Shown here: positions 11,305-20,897 of the stretch, piece after piece | Numbering within the stretch: the first letter of the stretch is position 1 | Layout of the letters: each line of letters starts with the position of its first letter | NCBI RefSeq assembly: GCF_032854445.1 | Contig: NC_088298.1 | Location: 7,615,504-7,675,503 of the forward strand | DNA length: 60,000 nt | Reading direction: 5' to 3' | DNA from: Liolophura sinensis | Taxonomy: Eukaryota > Mollusca > Polyplacophora > Chitonida > Chitonidae | Made by a program: the position numbers and the translations under genes | Notes under the pieces: model-generated | The model's input: the letters and a program-made list of their open reading frames with translations, nothing else | Databases searched by the model: none | Told to the model about the DNA's origin: nothing

Positions 11305-12570
11305 TGCCTAGCATACCGTCTCCATGCTGGGAACAGAAGTAGCATATGTCTCCGATCTAATAAGGTCAGGCAGCATTTTAAGCTGCAGTTCGAGGCGCTC
11401 TATGTCAACATCATCTCTATATTGATCAACCAGCGATTGAGGTATTAATGTAAAATTACCACAAAGAGTCGTTTGGAGAAGAAGAGTTTCCAGTTCTACA
11501 AGGATTCGCATCCCTTTTTGGTCAAACCTGCGTGTAAGCTTAGATAATAGGAAATCTAACACTCAAAAGTACAGTTGTCTGAAGTATTCAGCAGGGCCAT
11601 CATAACTCACCGGAGCCGATCCCTTGTCGATTCTACGCGGCGGAGCCCTTTGCCCGGGTAACTTCGGGCATTCGGTCAAACCCGTAGACTCGGTTAAAAC
11701 AGTGTTGTTGAATGTAGCGAAGGATTTATAAGAGCGCTGTTCTCTGTAGAACGCCTGTAACAGGCCCATGGCCTGTATAACTCCTTGTACAGAAGTGTCG
11801 TTTCCCTGAATATTAATCGACAATTATTCTGCTTTCGAGAAACCATGGTAAGCAAGATTCAAACCAAATAAGGTGCTAAACTTTTCCATCAGCGCTGCTT
11901 ATCCACCTGCGCGTCCAGCGGACTCATTTATTTGCATTTGAACTTCCTCCAATGTGTCAAGTCTGGCTTGGTAATGTGTAAGGATATCTCCAATAGAGCT
12001 GGTCCTGTCCACCTGGTAGGACAAAGTTGCCGAAGTTATCGTGGATTTTCTGCCCTGGTCAAAAGACTGAATTCGGCAGAAGAACCCCGATCGCTTTGGC
12101 CAAAATTTTTTTCAAGTTAACGATTTAGAAAATAAGGTCACGTGCATTCCGTAATGATTTGCTTTGTCTGGACACATCTTGTAGGCACAAGTTTGTGCAA
12201 TGGGCCAAACAATGAACTGAAAGTGCCTTGTTGTTCATATTTTGAATCTGTGTAGCCACACCATGTAGTTTGCCTTGCATGTTTGAAGCTCCGTCGTAAG
12301 CTTGGCCTCTACAATTGTCGAAAGCGAGGTTGCATTGGACCAGGACGTCTGTCAGGGCCTTTTAAGGGTATTGCTGGTTATATCCGGAACCTCTACAAAC
12401 CCAACAGATTCCTCATGTACCTCATACTGTTCTGTTCCCCAGCGTACACATGTGTTAATTTGCTCCTTATAAGATAGATCTGTAGTTTCGCCAGTGATAA
12501 CCGAATACCAGCCAGCTTCTCTGACCTCTGATAGCAGTGATCTAAGATCTGTATGGCCCATTAATGTTAT
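11305..12570 (-). pseudogene. Broken hAT-superfamily (DUF4371/ZMYM1-like) transposase
   Basis: Read on the minus strand from about 12,560 down to 11,305, the translation carries in order a DUF4371-like block (ITGETTDLSYKEQ, an acidic-Asp/EQ motif typical of hAT-derived proteins; 12,352-12,561), a middle part split over several frames, then a helical C-terminal part (11,563-11,823 and 11,308-11,562, two frames meeting at 11,562) with an SINIQGNDTSVQGVIQAM stretch and a LVDQYRDDVDIERLEL stretch like the pre-dimerisation region of ZMYM1-like proteins. Such proteins are transposases, or domesticated relatives, that act in the nucleus. Several frame changes and stops mean it is not a functional gene. 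The hAT dimerisation motif itself was not seen, so the 3' end may be missing. The family assignment rests on recalled similarity. Confidence 0.75.
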
Positions 12571-13914
12571 GATCTCATTAACAAGCTTGAGATGAATACT
12601 TGCGACCCGTTATGATCTAATCATTGACATGTGGTATGTCGTTTACTCTTACTTTTAATATTTGAATCAAGTTACCGTCATCGATGTCGTTTCTCCTAAC
12701 AGTTAGACCCTGTCTCAGCAAATACTGAATGGTTTTCAAATAAACATATACCTTTCCTGTGCAAATTCTGATCCTTCAATAACTGGTTATTTAGCAATGT
12801 ATGCACATCAATAACATTTTCTGCATGTTGATATTTGAGTGCTGCATCGGTGTGAGTTTTACTCTGGCCATGTTCTTTGAATTTAAGAGTTGCTTTTTTC
12901 CAGTTTTGATAACCTGTTTGTGTAAAACTCTTTTCAGCATTTTTACTGAAAAAAAAATCAGTTTAAGCTGCTATGCCCTTCTGCACAGTTTACAATTTAC
13001 TTTGGGTTACACATAGTGTCAGTCATGGGTACTGAACACACCAGTCAGCTTACACACATCTTTTTCGACCATTATATGTGCGACCTGTCTTTCTCAAAAT
13101 CCCAGCATCGCTTGATTGATTTGCTTTGCTTTGTTGGTTACAGCACAGACTGGACCACGCAGTTGTGGTTTCTGATAACTGAAAGATCGAAGGAGGTGAA
13201 TAACTAAAGCTGCCGATACAGCAAGTGTATATGCAAACATTGGTCAATAATCTTTCGTGGAATTGACCGCAGAAGTAGAGGAAAGTTGAATGACCATATC
13301 AAACCAGTTCTTTGACAAGCAACTCTTCCAAGAGTATAGCGCTACACTTTATACTTAGCCGCAAAAAACAACTTTTTAATAATTGCCTAACATGTCTTAA
13401 CTTTGAGCTAAGGAATGTTTGTAAGAGTTACAATATGCCTACTACATATCAGTGTTTAAAGTATATCCAGAAAGACTCAGATTTCGTCAGCAAACCCCAA
13501 CATGTATGCCATGAATCGCCACCAGCAAGTTCCCAGAAACAATGAGAGGGAGGCTGTATTGTAAAATCGTCCACCGAGGCCTGGTCAGAACCCGATAACG
13601 GGCCGTGTGTGCTTCTTGATCATCCCTTACTCGTCAATAAATATAGCAATATTATCAGAATAACTTTGTGGAACATAGGCCTATAGGCCCTACATCTTGA
13701 GATTGTATTTGTAAACGATGCATGTTTTTTTTTATCCTTTTAACTGCCGTTTGTATTTGATTCAAAACACTAATAATAGTAAAAAAAAACGTTTAAAAAA
13801 CGCCAATCAGGCTATACATGCACTATATATAGGCCTACGCTTTTACCCATTTTTAATTGGTATTATACGCTCATTTTGTCAATTGTTTAGGCCTAAACTT
13901 CGCATATGATAGAG
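12571..13914. other. Noncoding stretch, nothing recognised
   Basis: AT-rich sequence with only short unconvincing ORFs (for example 12,801-13,016 and 13,312-13,545). No repeat family or RNA gene is recognised. Confidence 0.5.
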
Positions 13915-14235
13915 CGGTAGATCCAGGATCAGTCCTGGGTCGAGTCACACCTAAGACTTTGAAAAAGAGGAAGTTGTAACTTCCTCGCTTGGCTTTCAAC
14001 ATGAAGGGGATAGTGCAACGACCGATTGACCCGTATCAGTATAATGGCTCGGGCGGTGCGACATACTTGCCTTCGGTAAGTCGTCTCAGTGAAGCAGCTC
14101 TAGATAAAAGAGCGGTGGAAATTCGTCCTGCAACAAGGAGGTACATACACACCCTAATGATTCCTTCGTCGTCATATGACTGAAAATTGTTGAGCACAAA
14201 GTTAAACCCCCAAGCACTCACTCACTCACTCGCAT
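13915..14235 (+). repeat. Interspersed repeat family B, full-length copy
   Basis: Runs from GATCCAGGATCAGTCCTGGG through GAGGAAGTTGTAACTTCCTC, AGTATAATGGCTCGGGCGG and GAAGCAGCTCTAGATAAAAG to a GTTAAACCCC block and an ACTCACTCACTC tail. It matches 1,853-2,175 (reverse) and 45,846-46,166 along the whole length. Confidence 0.85.
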
Positions 14236-14261
14236 ATGATAACACTTTAGAAACTAGTATC

Positions 14262-14483
14262 GGGGCGTCCGTGGCTCAGTTGGTTAGCGCGTTAGCGCAG
14301 CGTAATGACCCAGGAGTCTCTCACAAATGCGGTCTCTGTGAGTTCAAGCCCAGCTCATGCTGGCTTCCTCTCCGGCCCCCGGGCTCTGCGCGGTTTCCAC
14401 CCACCATAATGCTGACCGCCGTCGTATAAGTGAAATATTCTTGAGTATGGCGTAAAACACCAATCAGATAAATAAATAAAGAA
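14262..14483 (+). repeat. SINE family A, full-length copy with tRNA-like head
   Basis: This is the best plus-strand copy. The head GTCCGTGGCTCAGTTGGTTA holds an RNA polymerase III A box, GTGAGTTCAAGCCC resembles a B box, then comes the conserved body (CCACCATAATGCTGACCGCC, GTCGTATAAGTGAAATATTC, TTGAGTATGGCGTAAAACAC) and an AATAAATAAATAAA tail. tRNA-derived SINEs are copied by LINE reverse transcriptase in trans. No partner LINE is visible in the window. Confidence 0.92.
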
Positions 14484-14853
14484 ATTAGAAGGTAGTATTA
14501 AGAAAAGATGTGATTTTGTATAAATAATTCAGCACACACTTTTGAGGTTTTATCCCTAGGTTATCACTGTGAGTAGACCAGTTTTCAAAAATATAAATTT
14601 AGATCCCATAAAATATTTTTTCTTAAATTATACCCAGTCATATGACAAAATTGTCAGCAGCTCATAATATTTATTTATAAATGTATATTGTAGTTGTTGC
14701 TTATTTTGTTATTCTTTACCTCTTTATTTCCTGTTGACGGTGTAACTTCACTGCCACTTGGTTTTGGTGCCTGACTTCGTTCGCTTGTGGACGGGCTTGT
14801 ATTGCTAGACGACGAAGTTCGATTTGCAGATGTGGTAGAAAAGGAATCTATCG
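14484..14853. other. Noncoding left flank of the Polinton
   Basis: AT-rich host sequence up to the insertion point. No gene is seen. Confidence 0.5.
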
Positions 14854-14858
14854 ACCGT
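14854..14858. repeat. Left copy of probable target-site duplication (ACCGT)
   Basis: ACCGT sits directly outside the left inverted repeat and again directly outside the right one (29,692-29,696). Polintons normally produce 6-bp duplications, so one base may have changed or the repeat end may lie one base away. Confidence 0.65.
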
Positions 14859-15007
14859 AGTAGTATAGGGAATAGGGGTTCTGGCGCACCCTCCCCTTGG
14901 CAAATAGAGGCTCCCAGCCCCCATTCCCTTCCCTGCTTCTGGGGGTAGTATACACACTATAGGTTCTGGACCACCCTCCCCAGAACAAATAGAGGCTCCC
15001 AGCCCCT
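14859..15007. repeat. Left terminal inverted repeat of the Polinton
   Basis: Reads AGTAGTATAGGGAATAGGGG, then CACCCTCCCCTTGGCAAATA, then CCTGCTTCTGGGGGTAGTAT and AACAAATAGAGGCTCCCAGC. It matches the reverse complement of 29,530-29,691 except for scattered substitutions and about 13-16 extra bases in the right copy. Confidence 0.93.
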
Positions 15008-15096
15008 TCTAGTGTCGCAGTTAGACACATCGGTCTTTCGGTCTATCCCCCGCCGAAACACGTACCAGAACGACCAACCAGAACGACAAAACAGAC

Positions 15097-16079
15097 ATGG
15101 CGTCTAATAATGTCACCTTTGACTGCGCTGAGCTCATCGCCGCTTGCGAGGCCGCCAAGGCCTCCGGCAAGCCGCTTTCGACGGTCTTCTCGATTGAAAC
15201 CTCCGCCCGCCCGGGCCCCCACGGTACGAAGTACATGGGGCTCCACGCCGCCACCCCTGGCAAGAAGGGGCGGCTAATGGTTCGAGTTCTCAAGGAGAAG
15301 CACGTCGGCCAAATCCCCCCTCTCGACGACGTCGAAGCTTCCCGCATCAACGCGGAGCGCGGCGGCAAGTACGGGGGCGTGAAGAAGCGCGAACGCCACC
15401 CCACCCTCAATGTGCAGCTATACAAGGACCGCGTCGAGACAGACGACCAAGGCGGCTCCAAAGGAGCCCTGCCCGGCGGCGACCAGAAGTCCGAGTACTT
15501 CCACGTCTGCCAGTTCGTCGATGAATTCTTCAATGCGACGATGAAGGAACCGACGGGACCATCATCCTCCGGGATGCTCGACGCAAGGACTACCCGCCCG
15601 GCGTGGTCGTCGTGCCCAACACCACGATTGTCCTGCCCTTCCAGACCCACGTGTCGATGGAGGCAAAGACGGATCCCGGTACTGAGCTGGCGAATCCGAT
15701 CTGCCGCACGAACATGAAGTTCGACAAGAACACGGGCTTCCCCAAAAAGGCCACTTTCTTCGACTACACGAAGGCCCACCGTGACGCCAAGACTGGCAAG
15801 CGCACCTATGAGCCTCTAACCTTTGACGGCCACCCGGTGACGGCGCACAATGTCCACCTGATCCGCTCCCACTCGGTCTTCAGCGGCATCGTCAATATGA
15901 ACGCTGTCTGCGCCTCGAACATGGGCCTCTCCATTCCCTCAGAGATGCGGGCGGTCGTCGTGGAGCCGCCCGCCAGCCACAGTATCACGGTCCACGACGT
16001 CTTCGAGGGAGACGAGCTCGACGATGGCGACACCGCGGCCCTGCCCGCCAGCCGCCGTACCACCAAGGGGGGCCGCTAG
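15097..16079 (+). pseudogene. Polinton accessory protein A, function unknown (frameshifted)
   Basis: A first open frame from ATG 15,097 encodes about 155 meaningful residues (MASNNVTFDCAELIAACEAA at the N terminus). The homologous reading then continues in another frame, entered near 15,555, to a stop at 16,077-16,079, with residues such as VVVPNTTIVLPFQTHVSME and the acidic tail FEGDELDDGD. The full product would be about 327 residues. I recognise the pattern from other animal Polintons, where it is unnamed. It is rich in beta-type sequence with an acidic C terminus, a layout also seen in some single-stranded-DNA-binding proteins, but that is only a guess. It is the leftmost gene, 90 bp inside the inverted repeat, transcribed inward. 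A long minus-strand ORF opposite it is a shadow. Confidence 0.75.
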
Positions 16080-16194
16080 CGCAAAAAATCCGGAGCCCAC
16101 CGTTAGGGTGGTGATTAATTGGAAACAGGGGAGCTATAAACCAGGCTTTTTGGACCATGGGTTCGAGCCCAACACTGGGCACCTCCCCAGAACA

Positions 16195-16847
16195 TCATTC
16201 GGAAAGAGCGTTTTTCAGCTCTTGCCGAGCTAGTTTTCGGCCGCGATCTATAAGCTGTTTTTTCGTGCTTTCATCAATCTCTACGGCGTTGAATGCCTTA
16301 CGAGACTTAGCGCGTATCTCCTGCTTCAGATCAGAGTAATTCTTGAGCTCCTGAACAACTTGCTTGAACTCTACGTCCGAAATAACACCATCAGATAATG
16401 CCGTAGACACCTGCGCACGGATGCTGTTAAGTTTGGCCTCAGCCAACAGCCGTATATCGTTATGTTTCTTGGCCTTTGCGTGAATTCGGCGGCTAACGAA
16501 TTTTCCGGCGATATTTAAGATACCGCAAGCTAGGGCCGCAGCTTCCATGTCCAAGGCGAATCAAGGGCCTCGGCGGCTAAGACACCGCGCCGGTACTTTT
16601 TGTACAAGGCCCGACGGAGATATCGCTCAGATTCAAGCTGATTCTGTATTTCGCTGATATACTGCAGACGATGGGCGTGCGCCACGCTCTCCGGCGGCGC
16701 GGTCGGGGGGTTTTCAACCATAATCGTCGGCGCGGTCGGGGCCAACGGATGGTCATCCGTAATCGTCGGCGCCGCGCCCTCTGGCGGCAAGGGATTTTCA
16801 TCCGTGATCGCCGGGTACAATCCCATATTGTCCGTCCTAAGAATCAC
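16195..16847 (-). pseudogene. Polinton accessory protein B, coiled-coil/membrane type (broken)
   Basis: The N-terminal frame (16,847 to 16,530) has a Pro-rich segment with repeated ENPLPPEG/VENPPTAPP-like motifs and a basic helix ending in YKKYRRGV. The C-terminal frame (to 16,195) starts near 16,554 and has ALACGILNIAGKFVSRR followed by a long charged helix with KAKKHNDIRLLAEAKLNSI. In the homologues I recall, a hydrophobic stretch joins these two halves. Here only its end remains, so an internal deletion plus frame change near 16,550 is likely. The role is unknown; a membrane-associated virion or assembly protein is possible. Its start overlaps the end of the next minus-strand gene by 11 bp, indicating a compact minus-strand cluster. 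Confidence 0.7.
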
Positions 16848-17703
16848 TAACGTCGGTAAACTCTAAATCGTCATCGGGACTACTAACACGAAAGCTGCGA
16901 ATTCTTATACCGGACTCTAAATAAATGTCATTGAGATTTAAAACGCCCCCTGCAAAGACCCGTATATCCTCGAGAACGCTCCGGATGACTGGGTCGCCCT
17001 GGGCCGGTAATTTGATCATAAGTCTGAGCTCCTTTCCATCGTGCTCTGCAGGCCACTTTAGTCTCACCCCGGTAATCATGGAGGAACGGCGCTGAGAGGC
17101 CGCGCCAAGTATGATGTTGAAGATAAGTATAGATCCAGGGTTTATTCGGAGCATGGCCGTAGATATGGATTGCGCGCTAAGACGCACGGTCTCTACACCC
17201 GGCGCCGCAGATAGTGTGAAGTAGCCTCCTCCACCCAAAGCTATATGACAGTCGCTGGTTGGTACCCACGACACGAAAGAGGTTCCGGAGTTGAAAACTT
17301 TTTTCACCCGAGCCCCGGTAGTCTGGACCGTCATCGGGGTCACCTTCACATCTACAAACCAATCGGGGTTGCGAGCTCTGGTAAGAACAAAGCGGTCTTC
17401 AAACGAATTAATGAGAGTTTTTGTTTTTCAATCACCTCAGAAGGCGACCTGCGATCTTGCTCTACAGAGGATGAGACATCTTGAAGGGAAGCAAACGTGG
17501 CAGGTTCTGCTTGCCCCCCACCCCGCAATATTTTTGCGGTTGTACTTGCCACTTTGAAATTGGAAGGCGTAGATTTTACCTTCCTGGCCTTGCAGTTCGA
17601 ACTCCGACACATCTGCCAAGTCGCTTAAAGACAGGCACGCAGACCTGGGACCGGCTGCTTCCACCATACTCATTGTATTTCTAGGGTAGTACTGAGGTAC
17701 CAT
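16837..17703 (-). pseudogene. Polinton accessory protein C, putative beta-rich structural protein (broken)
   Basis: It starts at 17,703 (MVPQYYPRNTMSMVEAAG) and continues in three frames: 17,703 to about 17,530, then about 17,530-17,352 (ASLQDVSSSVEQDRRSPSEV), then 17,349 to 16,837 (GTSFVSWVPTSDCHIALGGG, with an acidic end). Expected length is about 288 residues. Two frameshifts separate the pieces. Homologues recur in animal Polintons as one continuous gene. The predicted beta-rich, Gly-containing sequence would suit a virion surface or penton-like component, but no motif proves it. Confidence 0.7.
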
Positions 17704-18285
17704 ACTGAGGCGTGCAAGGTTTTGTACTGTGGGTTGGGAAATGAAACCGCCTTCCCGCAGTTTATCCCTTCACCAGTCACGGCGATGGTCTGAAGTAGTG
17801 TGGAACCGCCACCGAAATCTGAGGTTATTCTCACGTTTTCTGAGGTGCTAAGTTCATCTAAATGCACGAAGACTTCTTATTGTGAGACCAAGTTAGCTTT
17901 TCACCCCCACAGTCCCATCTATAGGCATATTCCCGTTGGAGAACTCTAAGATAGGGGCAAGCTTTCGGAGTATTATGAAGGTATTTTTAGGGAGGGTAAG
18001 GACTACACGGCCCGTGGCTTCATTCAATCCCAGAGAAACCTCATGCGGGCGGAATATGTCCTTGTCCAGCGTACAGATATTGTAGTAGCCCCTCGGCACT
18101 TCGACGCGTACTACTTCGCGGCCGCCAACTCCAAACAAAAAGCCCACTCCGGAGGGGATATTCACCCAGGCTGGGTAGAATGTTATCTGGCGAGGGGCGG
18201 TTATAAGGCGTTCGTCGAGGTTGTTTAGGGCATGAGGCAGCGTGTGCTGTGCCCCATTTAGAATGTCAGTCAATGTGATGAACAT
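17670..18285 (-). pseudogene. Polinton accessory protein D, candidate minor capsid protein (broken)
   Basis: The ATG at 18,285 opens a 130-codon frame (MFITLTDILNGAQHTLPHAL, then ITFYPAWVNIPSGVGFLFG and YYNICTLDKDIFRPHEVSLG) ending at 17,893. The homologous reading resumes in another frame from about 17,897, meets a TAA near 17,880, and continues (HLDELSTSENVRI, VTGEGINCGKAVSFPNPQY) towards 17,700. So it has one frameshift and one nonsense codon. Expected length is about 200 residues. Alternating hydrophobic strands and Gly/Pro turns suggest a beta-sandwich, which makes it a candidate single-jelly-roll minor capsid (penton) protein. That is inference from shape and context, not from a diagnostic motif. 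Its start codon region is shared with gene E on the other strand. Confidence 0.7.
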
Positions 18286-19558
18286 TTTAGCGACGATGAA
18301 CAGCGAGGCTTACAGGTTCAATAGAGAGGCCACTTACAAGACCGGGGCATTTCATAGTATCCAAACCCACGCAGAGCAGCTCACGCGATTTGACATCTAC
18401 ATCGATGAAAAGAAGGCCTTTCCAGTCCAGTTCACAAATGTGTTGGCCAAGTACGGACTGCCAAAGATAAGCAGCAAGGACATTGTTCGGGCCTGGAACA
18501 CCAATCCTATGCAATTCTGGCAGAACCAAGTGAACTTCGCGGTCTGGTGCGCAACCACGGGCTGCGGCGTCTCTGCAAAAGACCATTTTCTCGCCCCCGA
18601 CCAACGAATAAGGGCCCTGTACACGTTCCATGTGTATTACCAAGTTAGGCGGATCTTGGAAGAGATCCAGGCTCCCCTGCCGCAAGACAGAGCGTGGGCG
18701 ACATTCAAAAACCCCTACGAGAGGGCCTATGAGAGGATTTGTAGGGAATTCCGCGTAGATGCGCACACAGACTGGAGGCGCAGGGGGGTGAATCACAGCC
18801 TCGGAGTGGCATATAACTATATTACGAGAACGGGCTACAGCCCCGTTGGCGATGGGACCTTCGATCCGAGCAGGATGTCGTTCTCCAGAAAGCTTAGAGT
18901 GCTCCACGTCGACTACATCGAGCAGGACGCCGAGGAAGCTTGGGCGTCGTTCATTGCCAAAAAATCCCAAGGATTCACGCAGTCGGGCGTAGAGCGCCTA
19001 AACGATTCCATCCGGACATACGTGTGGGCTATTCTAGGCGCCCAACGTCAAACAAGGGCGCGTATTCTAGGCACGGGCACAGCCTTCGACGCGCAAAAAC
19101 AGTTTGCCGCGAACGTTGAAGACGCTATTTCCTCTCCGATCGACCTTCCGTCTGCTATCAAACGCTACCAGGACGTGCTAAAGTATGCCGGGAGCGCTGT
19201 AGACTTTGTGTATGGCATAGGCCTATATATGGCCCCCAGCGACATGCTTCTGCAGATCGGCCATGTGGCGAACTACAACAGCAAAATCGTCGTGGCCACA
19301 GAGGACCAGAAGCTAGGCGCCAATGAGGGTGTGAACGCTAAAGTGCCTCCCACTCTGCACAAGCGCGCACCTTCCCACGGGATCGTTGAGCCACAAGAAA
19401 GCGTCCCACCACCCACCGCGCGCGTTCAGCATGTTGCTGCCACCGGAGGCAAACAAGAACCTCTATTTCCAAAGCAAAAGAATCACGATGCGGAGAAGAC
19501 AGCCATCGTCGTCGCTGGGGTTGGTATCGGCTTACTGCTGCTGTGGACTATGCGTTAA
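18278..19558 (+). CDS. Polinton accessory protein E with C-terminal membrane anchor (intact)
   Basis: One uninterrupted frame of about 426 residues from ATG 18,278 (MNILATMNSEAYRFNREATY) to TAA 19,556-19,558. The frame is open further upstream to 18,242, and ATG 18,296 is an alternative. I prefer 18,278 because it places the start as in relatives that I recall. Conserved blocks include WQNQVNFAVWCATTGCGVS, NPYERAYERICREF, ERLNDSIRTYVWAILGAQ and DLPSAIKRYQDVLKYAGS. The C terminus has a Pro-rich linker and a hydrophobic helix (TAIVVAGVGIGLLLLW) ending in Met-Arg, a tail anchor. The function is unknown; presence beside structural genes suggests a virion protein. It is the longest undamaged gene of the element. 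A 227-codon minus-strand ORF opposite it is a shadow. Confidence 0.88.
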   Translation: MNILATMNSEAYRFNREATYKTGAFHSIQTHAEQLTRFDIYIDEKKAFPVQFTNVLAKYGLPKISSKDIVRAWNTNPMQFWQNQVNFAVWCATTGCGVSAKDHFLAPDQRIRALYTFHVYYQVRRILEEIQAPLPQDRAWATFKNPYERAYERICREFRVDAHTDWRRRGVNHSLGVAYNYITRTGYSPVGDGTFDPSRMSFSRKLRVLHVDYIEQDAEEAWASFIAKKSQGFTQSGVERLNDSIRTYVWAILGAQRQTRARILGTGTAFDAQKQFAANVEDAISSPIDLPSAIKRYQDVLKYAGSAVDFVYGIGLYMAPSDMLLQIGHVANYNSKIVVATEDQKLGANEGVNAKVPPTLHKRAPSHGIVEPQESVPPPTARVQHVAATGGKQEPLFPKQKNHDAEKTAIVVAGVGIGLLLLWTMR

Positions 19559-20853
19559 ATACTTGCGAACAGCCACGAGCATTAGGCCACCTACTGCGAC
19601 GACTAGAGCCCAGACATTATCGGCCAGCCACCCAGCCGCTTTCCCGAGAAGGTTCAGTAACCAGGACACGATACTGCCAATAATACCCAGAATCGCAGCG
19701 GCAGCCTTCCCAGCCAGCTTGCCAAGGGCGCGCGCCAGGGACTGGAGATGCTTTTTCACCCATTCTTTAAAACCACGCCTGTCGGATGGAGGTGGTGTTG
19801 GCTGGATGCCCCCGTCGGACCCGCCAGTCAGCGCCAACTATCGCTAGCCCCAGTGTCGAGATCGCCATCCCAATTGCCGTGAGAATGGAGACCACGGTTA
19901 TTCCCTGCTCCCGGAAGAGGGTGCGGACGCGCTCGGCCAGAGTGGTATCCTTGTGTAGGATGCGATCGATCGTCTGCTTGATGCGGCGTATTTGCGTGCG
20001 CAGGGCTTCGGCCGTTAAAGAGGCTGCTTCGAGCCGGGCCACCCTCTCGTCCTCGAGATTCCTTATCCGGTCTGCTATCCGGCGCCGGGAGAATTCATCA
20101 GTGGCCTCCTCCAACTTCTGTTTTTGTTTTGCGATGTCCTTATCGAGACTTAACAGCGTGGCGAGGTTATTCGCGTGCTCGCCTTCCGAGGTCTGCAGTG
20201 CCTTGTCAAGCCCCAGAAGTTCTCGCATGGGAAGAGGAGGGTCGTTTATCGTTTCAGGACCCGCCCGACCTCACTATCCGTCAAGCTTGTTTCCAGTGTG
20301 TGGACAGCATCAGCGGCCTTTTTCACTGGTTGGCTTAAATCCTCCAGCTGCATGGTATCTGCCGCGCCGGCCGCGGCACCGAGTTCTGAACTCGCTGTCT
20401 CCAGGGCAGCAACTGCAACGATGTCTGTTCTCTTTTTTTCCAGTCTATAAAGCCCAGGCCCCCTTCCCCCCTAACAACATCAACCCCTCCTTTATTGGCG
20501 ACTGTTGAGAGGGCTAGCGGTCCACCTGTTCGTTTGTTGATGATGTTCAGATCGGGGTGGGCCACGAGTCACAGACGCCCTTGGACAACCTCAAACTTCG
20601 TGTAATCGAGAAAGATGGGGGTAAGGCTGGGATCCGCCTTCGCCAAGGCATCATAATAATCATCCACGGCGGCCTGCGTCAGCTCTTGTTGAAGGTTTCT
20701 GGCGGCCGCACCCCGGCTTTGTTGCTCGGGAACATCACCACCTACACGGAGAGTGGTCTGCTGGTCGTCGATGTTGTTCTCCTCTCTGGCATCGTCTTGG
20801 GCGTTGTCCTCTCTGGCGTCGTACGCCTGGTCACCAATGTTAAAGTCTGCCAT
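19532..20853 (-). pseudogene. Polinton accessory protein F, coiled coil plus amphipathic/hydrophobic C terminus (broken)
   Basis: Starts at ATG 20,853 (MADFNIGDQAYDAREDNAQD). Pieces follow in order: 20,853-20,569 with TQAAVDDYYDALAKADPSL; 20,565 to about 20,430 with RTGGPLALSTVA; an ill-defined part; 20,228-19,767 with a long coiled coil (RRRIADRIRNLEDERVARLE), DTTLAERVRTLFREQGI and a membrane helix (VVSILTAIGMAISTLGLAI); and, in another frame, 19,837-19,532 with DRRGFKEWVKKHLQSLARAL, GIIGSIVSWLLNLL and WALVVAVGGLMLVAV. At least three frameshifts. The product would be about 430 residues, with an acidic N terminus, a central coiled coil and several hydrophobic or amphipathic helices, as in internal capsid proteins that disturb membranes, though this role is unproven. 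It ends head-on against gene E, overlapping its 3' end by about 27 bp. Confidence 0.75.
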
Positions 20854-20897
20854 AATCCTCGTATTGAACATTGCAAGGTATACCTTCAATACACACA
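20854..20897. promoter_or_regulatory. 44-bp divergent intergenic region between gene F and the capsid gene
   Basis: The two ATGs (20,853 minus; 20,898 plus) point away from each other across 44 bp that contain the near-mirror AAGGTATACCTT (20,875-20,886), a perfect 12-bp palindrome. Both genes must be driven from here or from inside each other. The promoter role is inferred from the layout only. Confidence 0.45.

Noticed and set aside
15021-15779. 252-codon minus-strand ORF near the left end of the Polinton
   Set aside because: Antisense shadow of GC-rich gene A. It has no family features and runs into the inverted repeat region.
18287-18970. 227-codon minus-strand ORF opposite gene E
   Set aside because: Antisense shadow of an intact conserved gene.
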